NCBI RefSeq assembly: GCF_001695575.1
Contig: NZ_LUAX01000004.1
Span: 62,001 to 126,000 of the forward strand
Source: Vibrio europaeus
GTDB lineage: Bacteria > Pseudomonadota > Gammaproteobacteria > Enterobacterales > Vibrionaceae
Direction: 5' to 3'
DNA: 64,000 nt
Within the stretch, counting starts at the first letter, position 1; the number at the start of each line of letters is the position of its first letter. Below, in pieces: positions 56,855-64,000 of this stretch. Both the position numbers and the translations under genes were made by a program. The notes under the pieces are model-generated. The model was not told the origin of the DNA, did not search any database, and was given only the letters and a program-made list of their open reading frames with translations.

Positions 56855-57190
56855 ATGAGTTCACCATTAATCAATCAAACCTTACCTTCTTTCGATGAGC
56901 TAATGGCACTGGCAGAGAACAATCCAGCAGGCTTTACTCAGCTAAAGCAGAATATGTGTAAAGAGATGATTCTTTCGGCTTCAGAGGAAATGCAAGACCG
57001 ACTATGGGCGCAGCAAAGTCACATCGATCGTGTTGTCGGAAGCTGCAAAAACCCTAATCATGCCAATGTGCTCTTGATGCGCGAGCTTGTTTCCCAAATG
57101 GTAAAATTCCAAGACGTGCTTGATGGTGATGTGAGCGAGATAGACTCTCAGCACAGTGCGCAGGTTATTCCTTTGGATGATTGGCGTTAA
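56855..57190 (+). CDS. DUF3135-type conserved hypothetical protein
   Basis: 111 aa from the ATG at 56855, with a strong GGGAGG at 56845-56850. The opening LPSFDELMALAENNPAGFTQ and the helical QDRLWAQQSHIDRVVGSC segment are those of DUF3135, a small family of marine gamma-proteobacteria. No catalytic motif. Mostly helical and soluble. Function unknown. Confidence 0.75.
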   Translation: MSSPLINQTLPSFDELMALAENNPAGFTQLKQNMCKEMILSASEEMQDRLWAQQSHIDRVVGSCKNPNHANVLLMRELVSQMVKFQDVLDGDVSEIDSQHSAQVIPLDDWR

Positions 57191-57328
57191 CTAGCAGCTA
57201 ATTGATGATCGTGCTCTCCTTTTCCAGGCGGCTAATAGTGTCAGATGGGCACAGGCTATGCTAGTATCCACAGATTAAAACGAATATCTTTAGTAAACAT
57301 AAGCAAGTTGCTTGTAAAAGGACCACGT

Positions 57329-58453
57329 GTGAGCGAGCAAAATCAACCACTAGCAAATCAACATTACTCACCTCAAATACCTCCAGCTTTTCAATCTAGT
57401 GATGAAATCGACCTTCGAGAGTTATTCAAAGCGCTCTGGGATGGTAAGTTAATTATCATTATGACTACGTTAGTTTTTGCAATAGGGGCAGTGGTTTTCG
57501 CGCTCAACGCTCAGGAATGGTGGTCTTCAAAAGCAAAAATCACTCAACCACAGGCACAAGATATTGCTGCTTACCAACAACAAGTTAAACAATATCAACC
57601 TGTATTCGATATTTATCAAGATGATGGCACGGTACTTGTTAGTGACGAACTGGAGATCTTGATTGATACGAAGGTTTTATTTAAGCGCTTTATTGATGCA
57701 TTTAACTCCAGCAATAATAAACGAAATTTTCTAGATACAAGTGAAGAGTTTAAAGCTTTCAAGGAATTGCTTGAGGGGCAAGATGATACAGATGCAATGC
57801 GTATTTTATATGCAGCTTGGTTTGAAAAAATTACTGTCAATCAAGATGGGCAAGGGAGTGGTAACCCTTATGATATAGCTCTTCAATCAACGACTAAAAA
57901 AAGTAGCTATACTTTGCTCAATGAATATATTGAGCTTATTAAGCGCCAAGCTCATCAAGATGCCCTAAATAACTTGCAAGCAATTGTCGATGGAAAACGT
58001 AACGAACTAGTTCAGCAGAAACGAATTTTAGAGAGCCAAGCGGTTAACAAGTTACTTGTTGAAGCTGAAAGGGCTAAGTATGCAATGGATATAGCCAAAG
58101 CAGCTGGTGTGACACAACCGATTCAAACTAACAGTAGCAATGAGTTATTTGGTATTGATTTAGGTACCAAAGCACTGGAAGCAAAAGTTAAAGCACTGGA
58201 GTCAATGAAAAACTTAAGTGTTGTGGAGCCTCGCCTACAGCAAATTAATGCTAAGTTAGAAATGCTTGATAAACTTGAAATTGATCGTTCTATTCAGTTC
58301 CAAACATTTCGTTTCCTAGAAAATGTTGAGCAACCAATTACTCGCGACAAACCTAAACGAGCTTTAATTGCTGTTTTAGGCACTCTACTCGGCGGTATGT
58401 TAGGTGTAGCAATTGTTCTAATCCGTTTCGTGTTTCGTCGAGAAAACGACTAA
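57329..58453 (+). CDS. wzz: O-antigen chain-length determinant (Wzz/FepE family)
   Basis: 374 aa from the GTG at 57329 with AAAAGGA 6-7 nt upstream. Topology is that of Wzz: an N-terminal helix (about 41-59, LIIIMTTLVFAIGAVVFAL), a long periplasmic, mostly coiled-coil region, and a C-terminal helix preceded by the proline-rich-like ENVEQPITRDKPKR segment. No Walker A kinase domain, so it is not Wzc. It sets the modal chain length of Wzy-made polymer. It lies about 5 kb outside the main operon. Confidence 0.87.
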   Translation: MSEQNQPLANQHYSPQIPPAFQSSDEIDLRELFKALWDGKLIIIMTTLVFAIGAVVFALNAQEWWSSKAKITQPQAQDIAAYQQQVKQYQPVFDIYQDDGTVLVSDELEILIDTKVLFKRFIDAFNSSNNKRNFLDTSEEFKAFKELLEGQDDTDAMRILYAAWFEKITVNQDGQGSGNPYDIALQSTTKKSSYTLLNEYIELIKRQAHQDALNNLQAIVDGKRNELVQQKRILESQAVNKLLVEAERAKYAMDIAKAAGVTQPIQTNSSNELFGIDLGTKALEAKVKALESMKNLSVVEPRLQQINAKLEMLDKLEIDRSIQFQTFRFLENVEQPITRDKPKRALIAVLGTLLGGMLGVAIVLIRFVFRREND

Positions 58454-58476
58454 ATTGATGTGACCTTTTTATTTTC

Positions 58477-58518
58477 AAACGCCTCATGAGTCACCCACTT
58501 GTGAGGCGTTTTTTTTTT
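58477..58518 (+). terminator. Rho-independent terminator of wzz
   Basis: AAACGCCTCA (58477-58486) pairs with TGAGGCGTTT (58502-58511), followed by a run of T. It separates wzz from the groESL promoter. Confidence 0.9.
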
Positions 58519-58572
58519 GACTCCACTATGATTGAACTTATCTCTGAACCAGATCACAAAAATCCACTACTT

Positions 58573-58605
58573 CCCCCTTGGGTTTCCCAACTTTATCCCT
58601 CATAT
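58573..58605 (+). promoter_or_regulatory. Sigma-32 type heat-shock promoter of groESL
   Basis: CCCCCTTGGG (58573-58582) resembles the -35 CNCCCTTGAA, and CCCTCATAT (58597-58605) the -10 CCCCATNT of sigma-32, with a 14-bp spacer. The operator of HrcA (CIRCE) was looked for and not seen. Its place about 80 bp before groES agrees. Confidence 0.7.
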
Positions 58606-58687
58606 AGATAGCACAAGACTTTGAAGCCTTGTGCTTTCGCGCAATGCAATTATCAAACAACATGGAAATTTTCAGGAGAGACGACCG

Positions 58688-58978
58688 ATGAACATTCGTC
58701 CATTACACGACCGAGTTATCGTAGAACGCCAAGAAGTTGAATCTAAGTCAGCCGGTGGCATCGTTCTGACTGGTTCTGCTGCAGAGAAATCGACTCGCGG
58801 TGTTGTACTAGCTGTGGGTAAAGGCCGCATCCTAGAAAACGGTACAGTGCTACCGTTGGACGTTAAAGTTGGCGACACTGTTATCTTCGCTGAAGGCTAC
58901 GGCACTAAAACTGAAAAAATCGACGGTAAAGAAGTGCTAGTTATGTCTGAAAACGACATCATGGCAATCGTTGAGTAA
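58688..58978 (+). CDS. groES: Co-chaperonin GroES
   Basis: 96-aa heptameric lid of GroEL. It starts at the ATG at 58688 ([16 protein letters not shown]) with AGGAGA upstream. The mobile loop [17 protein letters not shown] and the C-terminal [14 protein letters not shown] are typical. An upstream reading to 58631 is not used. 75 bp before groEL in the standard heat-shock operon. Confidence 0.98.
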   Translation: MNIRPLHDRVIVERQEVESKSAGGIVLTGSAAEKSTRGVVLAVGKGRILENGTVLPLDVKVGDTVIFAEGYGTKTEKIDGKEVLVMSENDIMAIVE

Positions 58979-59038
58979 TAGCAATCATTGAGTAATTTTT
59001 TGCTCAGGTTCAGCTGAAAATCAAAACAAAGAATTTAG

Positions 59039-60700
<1,662 letters not shown>

Positions 60701-60730
60701 TCATCCCCACTAACCTATAGCAGAATAAAA

Positions 60731-60762
60731 AACGGAGACTTCGGTCTCCGTTTTCTTTTTTA
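60731..60762 (+). terminator. Terminator of groESL
   Basis: AACGGAGAC (60731-60739) and GTCTCCGTT (60744-60752) form a perfect 9-bp stem with the stable TTCG loop, followed by TTCTTTTTT. Very like the terminator after ugd at 62117. Confidence 0.92.
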
Positions 60763-60944
60763 TAAGTTTATGAAACATGAGTCTTAATTCTAATAACAGG
60801 AGAAGTTAATAGATTCGTAACTTGAATGGTTAATGCTTGCTACGTCAGTATTGTTTTCAGCAACTGGATTGTGTTGTCGTTACGAGCTTGATCTGCACAC
60901 CTTATTGATAGGCTCGTATTTGGCTTAATATTAAGGGATGAGTA

Positions 60945-62111
60945 ATGAAAATTGCCGTGGCGGGTACAGGTTATGTTGGTTTATCCAACGCAATGCTTTT
61001 GGCGCAAAACCATCAGGTTGTCGCTGTGGATGTCGTGAAAAGGAGAGTGGAGTTACTGAATGATAGAATCGCTCCAATCGCTGATCCAGAAATAGAACAT
61101 TTCCTTACTAATCGCTCCCTTGATTTCATCGCAACCGTTGATAAACAGGAAGCGTACCGTTATGCCCGATTCGTTGTTATCGCGACGCCTACCGACTACG
61201 ACTCAGAAACCAATTACTTTAATACCTCTTCTGTGGAGTCGGTGATTAAAGATGTCATGACGATTAATCCACAAGCGGTGATGGTGATCAAATCAACCGT
61301 TCCTGTTGGCTATACAGAGCGCATAAAACAGGAATTTGGCTGTAGCAATATTATCTTTTCGCCAGAGTTTCTTCGTGAAGGCAAGGCCTTACATGACAAT
61401 TTGCACCCTTCGCGAATCATTGTCGGCGAGCAAAGCGAAAGAGCTCAAGAATTTGCCAACTTGTTGGTGGAAGGAGCGGAAAAACAAAACATCGAAGTGT
61501 TGCTGACTAACTCTACTGAAGCGGAAGCGGTTAAACTTTTCTCAAATACTTATCTTGCTATGCGAGTGGCGTACTTTAATGAGCTAGATTCCTATGCTGA
61601 AGCTCATGGCTTGGATACTCGTCAAATTATCCAAGGTGTTGGTTTGGATCCTCGAATTGGCAATCACTACAATAACCCTTCCTTTGGTTATGGTGGTTAT
61701 TGTTTACCGAAAGACACTAAGCAATTGTTAGCCAATTACCAAGACGTACCAAACAATATTATTAATGCGATTGTTGACGCAAACCGAACTCGTAAAGACT
61801 TTGTTGCCGAGTCAATTCTGCAATGCAAACCAGAAGTCGTTGGTATCTATCGCTTAATAATGAAAGCCGGTTCAGACAATTTCCGTGCCTCATCTATTCA
61901 AGGGATAATGAAGCGCTTAAAAGCGAAGGGGGTGACTGTGGTTGTTTATGAGCCAGTGCTTGACGAGGATGAGTTCTTCCATTCGGCAGTCATTCGTGAT
62001 CTTGAAGAATTTAAAGCGCAATCTGATGTCATTGTTTCCAACCGTATGGTCGATGAGCTTGCGGATGTCACAGACAAGGTTTACACCCGAGATCTATTTG
62101 GATCAGACTGA
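60945..62111 (+). CDS. ugd: UDP-glucose 6-dehydrogenase
   Basis: 388-aa enzyme making UDP-glucuronic acid. NAD site [36 protein letters not shown], and the catalytic Cys253 in [11 protein letters not shown]. It is the compact Ugd type, different from the dehydrogenase at 23929. It is alone between groEL and the converging UDG gene, with its own terminator. UDP-GlcA could feed this O-unit, LPS decoration or another polysaccharide. Confidence 0.95.
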   Translation: MKIAVAGTGYVGLSNAMLLAQNHQVVAVDVVKRRVELLNDRIAPIADPEIEHFLTNRSLDFIATVDKQEAYRYARFVVIATPTDYDSETNYFNTSSVESVIKDVMTINPQAVMVIKSTVPVGYTERIKQEFGCSNIIFSPEFLREGKALHDNLHPSRIIVGEQSERAQEFANLLVEGAEKQNIEVLLTNSTEAEAVKLFSNTYLAMRVAYFNELDSYAEAHGLDTRQIIQGVGLDPRIGNHYNNPSFGYGGYCLPKDTKQLLANYQDVPNNIINAIVDANRTRKDFVAESILQCKPEVVGIYRLIMKAGSDNFRASSIQGIMKRLKAKGVTVVVYEPVLDEDEFFHSAVIRDLEEFKAQSDVIVSNRMVDELADVTDKVYTRDLFGSD

Positions 62112-62116
62112 TGTAT

Positions 62117-62146
62117 AACGGGGACTTCGGTCTCTGTTTTTGTTTT
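62117..62146. terminator. Terminator between ugd and the UDG-family gene
   Basis: AACGGGGAC, TTCG, GTCTCTGTT (62117-62138) with two G-T wobble pairs, then TTTGTTTTT. It begins 6 bp after the ugd stop and ends at the stop of the convergent gene, so it may serve both directions. Confidence 0.85.
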
Positions 62147-62721
62147 TATAGGTTTATTTGTTGGTGCACATAGCGGCGGATAAACGGAACAACCTCAGCT
62201 TCAAACCATGGATTTTTCTTTAGCCACAAAGTATTGCGTGGTGATGGATGAGGCAAGGGTAGGTGGTTGGGTGCCCAGCGTTGCCAATGCTGCACAGTCT
62301 CAGTCAGTGTCTTAGGCTTATCTGATAAGTAGTAATTCTGCGCATATTGACCGATAAGTAAGGTCATCTCTATGTTAGGCAGTTGCTCAAGAACGCGCTG
62401 GTGCCAGAGTGGTGCGCACTCTTTTCGTGGTGGTAGGTCGCCACTTTTTCCTTTGCCCGGATAACATAAGCCCATTGGCATAATGGCAATCTTATTCGGG
62501 TCGTAGAAGGTCTCTTTGTCGAGCGCTAACCACTCACGCAGGCGATTACCGCTTGGGTCATTCCAAGGTATTGAGGTTTCATGGACTCTCGTTCCTGGCG
62601 CTTGGCCTATGATTAATAGTTTCGCAGAACTAGAGGCTTGGATTACTGGATTAGCTCCCAGTGGCAGCTTTGGTTCACAAGCTTTGCAAGCTCGGAGCTC
62701 TTTTAGTAGTGGTTCTAACAT
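62146..62721 (-). CDS. Uracil-DNA glycosylase superfamily protein
   Basis: 191 aa from the ATG at 62721, which overlaps the stop of the upstream gene (TGATG). UDG-like motifs: IIGQAPGTRVHETSIPWNDP (motif A region) and LPHPSPRNTLWLKK (motif B, HPSPRN). Only CKAC is seen of the four cysteines that hold the Fe-S cluster of family 4 enzymes, so it is a divergent, probably cluster-free branch. Uracil excision activity is uncertain. Confidence 0.75.
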   Translation of the reverse strand: MLEPLLKELRACKACEPKLPLGANPVIQASSSAKLLIIGQAPGTRVHETSIPWNDPSGNRLREWLALDKETFYDPNKIAIMPMGLCYPGKGKSGDLPPRKECAPLWHQRVLEQLPNIEMTLLIGQYAQNYYLSDKPKTLTETVQHWQRWAPNHLPLPHPSPRNTLWLKKNPWFEAEVVPFIRRYVHQQINL

Positions 62722-63647
62722 CAGTAACCTTTGTTTAGGTCTACCACGTTCATCAGCCCAAAGCCATCGCGCCAACGCTGATAGTTTTCGGCAAAAATGT
62801 CGATAACTTGTTCAGGGAAACTCAGAGCTGCGATATGGGGAGTAAGAGTTATCCCCTCATGTTGCCAGAATGGGTGCTCTTTATTCAGTGGCTCCTGTTT
62901 GAACACATCTAGATAAGCATGACGGATGCTGCCACTATCAAGTGCTGCGAGCAAGTCATCTTCATCGACTGCGCTACCTCTACCGACATTAAACAGCAAA
63001 GCACCTGAACAGTGACCCAAACTATCAGCATCGAGGATATTTTCTGTTTCAGGAGTGTTTGGCAAGGTATTAACGACGATGTCCGCCTGTTTTAAGGCTG
63101 TAGCCAATTCCTGAATATGGTAGGTAGCATCAAAAGGGGACTGTCTGCCAGGAATACCACTTCTGTTAACGCCAATAGGCTCGATGGCAAAACCCTTAGC
63201 GACGCTCGCAAGATAAGCGCCTATCGAACCCGTACCAAGGATAGCCATCTTCTTTTTTGCCAAAGAGAGGTAAGGTTTAGGCTGCCACTGATTTTGTACT
63301 TGCAGCTGTCGATAGTGATTAAAGTGACGATAGTGCTCAATGGTATAACCCAACACGTATTCGGCAATTTGCTGACCGAAGATGCCTTTTACATTGGTTA
63401 GCTCGCCTGAGAAATTGTCTAGTTTGCTCACTAGGGCATCGACACCAGCATAAATAGACTGTATCCACTCAAGGTTAGGGAAATCATCAAAATGCTTAGC
63501 GGCGAGTGGAGGTGAGGCGAGTAGGATAGTTGCCTCACCGCGCGATGTAGTTAATTCGAGTTCAGGAAGTGCCGCTTGTTCGAGTAACTGTTGGTAAAGG
63601 CCATCATCTTCGGTAAGAAGATAAACCTTATGAGTGAAATTGTTCAT
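62721..63647 (-). CDS. D-2-hydroxyacid dehydrogenase family protein
   Basis: 308 aa from the ATG at 63647; a GTG at 63683 is possible. NAD-binding LGTGSIGAYLASVAKGF, then VNTLPNTPETENIL, NVGRGSAVDEDDLLAAL with the catalytic Arg/Glu zone, and LTPHIAALSFPEQ with the catalytic His. It is related to GhrA-type glyoxylate/hydroxypyruvate reductases; the true substrate is not clear. Coupled to the UDG gene by a 1-nt overlap. Confidence 0.8.
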   Translation of the reverse strand: MNNFTHKVYLLTEDDGLYQQLLEQAALPELELTTSRGEATILLASPPLAAKHFDDFPNLEWIQSIYAGVDALVSKLDNFSGELTNVKGIFGQQIAEYVLGYTIEHYRHFNHYRQLQVQNQWQPKPYLSLAKKKMAILGTGSIGAYLASVAKGFAIEPIGVNRSGIPGRQSPFDATYHIQELATALKQADIVVNTLPNTPETENILDADSLGHCSGALLFNVGRGSAVDEDDLLAALDSGSIRHAYLDVFKQEPLNKEHPFWQHEGITLTPHIAALSFPEQVIDIFAENYQRWRDGFGLMNVVDLNKGY

Positions 63648-63731
63648 CGCCTTGCTTTTTTCCCTGTTGGTTATCAAGTACACTTTCGCTGTCTAATTCA
63701 GCAACTAGGTCAATTGACCCAAAGAGTCTCT

Positions 63732-64000
63732 ATGCTACAGAACCCTCTTCAGCTTCGTCTTGAGAAGTTAGAACCATGGCAACAGATTACCTTTATGGCG
63801 AGTCTGTGTGAACGTATGTACCCAAACTATGCAATGTTTTGTGATAGCACCGAGTTTGCCGAAGCGCGAGTTTACCGTGATATTTTAGACAGCATTTGGG
63901 AACAGCTCACGGTCAAAACGGCAAAAGTGAACTTTGAGCGTCAGCTAGAAAAGTTAGAAGAGATCATTCCAAGCTCAGAAGATTTTGATTTTTACGGTGT
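63732..64000 (+). CDS. yjaG: YjaG family protein (DUF416), 3' end cut by window edge
   Basis: About 89 codons are visible from the ATG at 63732. The N-terminus LEKLEPWQQITFMASLCERM and YPNYAMFCDSTEF is typical of DUF416/YjaG, a conserved helical protein of gamma-proteobacteria without known function. It is divergent from the dehydrogenase gene. No stop codon within the window. Confidence 0.87.
   Translation, partial: MLQNPLQLRLEKLEPWQQITFMASLCERMYPNYAMFCDSTEFAEARVYRDILDSIWEQLTVKTAKVNFERQLEKLEEIIPSSEDFDFYG

Overview
The window looks like part of the main chromosome of a Vibrio or very close relative. The evidence is gene content and order: a chain of slmA, coaBC, radC, rpmBG, mutM and coaD, followed by a lipopolysaccharide (LPS) core cluster with a Kdo kinase (kdkA), hldD, an O-antigen type cluster, and then pssA, birA, murB, wzz, groESL, ugd and yjaG. 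The assignment to Vibrio rests on recognising protein families and layout, not on a database search.

Layout. (1) 1-5.8 kb is housekeeping: slmA (cut by the window edge), coaBC, radC, rpmB-rpmG, a small membrane protein, mutM and coaD. Two 8-bp tandem repeat arrays flank the membrane protein/mutM pair. (2) 5.9-22.5 kb is the LPS inner-core region: three GT9 heptosyltransferase-type genes plus waaF, a waaE-like GT2, kdkA, waaA, waaL, a GT32, a 592-aa glycosyltransferase/polysaccharide deacetylase fusion, hldD, and a complete dTDP-rhamnose module (rmlB-A-D-C). (3) 22.9-52.1 kb is one long + strand, AT-rich polysaccharide (O-antigen or capsule) operon of the Wzx/Wzy type. (4) 52.1-64 kb is housekeeping again: pssA, birA-murB, three small genes, wzz, groESL with a heat-shock type promoter, ugd, a UDG-family gene, a 2-hydroxyacid dehydrogenase, and the start of yjaG.

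How the operon seems to work. A WbpB/WbpD/WbpE set plus a UDP-HexNAc dehydrogenase should make UDP-2,3-diacetamido-2,3-dideoxy-glucuronic acid; no 2-epimerase (WbpI) is present. PseB, PseC, PseF, a PseG-PseH fusion and PseI form a full CMP-pseudaminic acid pathway. Two separate amidotransferase sets follow (PseA-HisH-HisF and HisH-HisF-WbpG), each expected to turn an N-acetyl group into an acetamidino group. A WbpV-like reductase, a PglC-like initiating transferase and WbpM suggest that the unit starts with QuiNAc or a similar sugar. Wzx, a Wzy candidate, three glycosyltransferases and an OafA/SGNH O-acyltransferase complete the assembly set.

The most unusual part is 33.7-40.7 kb. There a third amidotransferase-like protein has lost its ATP-binding PP-loop but kept its zinc-cysteine frame. 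It overlaps a HisF-like protein that lacks both acidic catalytic positions, and is followed by an unassigned dehydrogenase/oxidoreductase pair and an unassigned glycosyltransferase. This block could make or attach a modified amidino-sugar that I cannot name from sequence. I saw no tRNA or rRNA genes, CRISPR array, insertion sequence or prophage.
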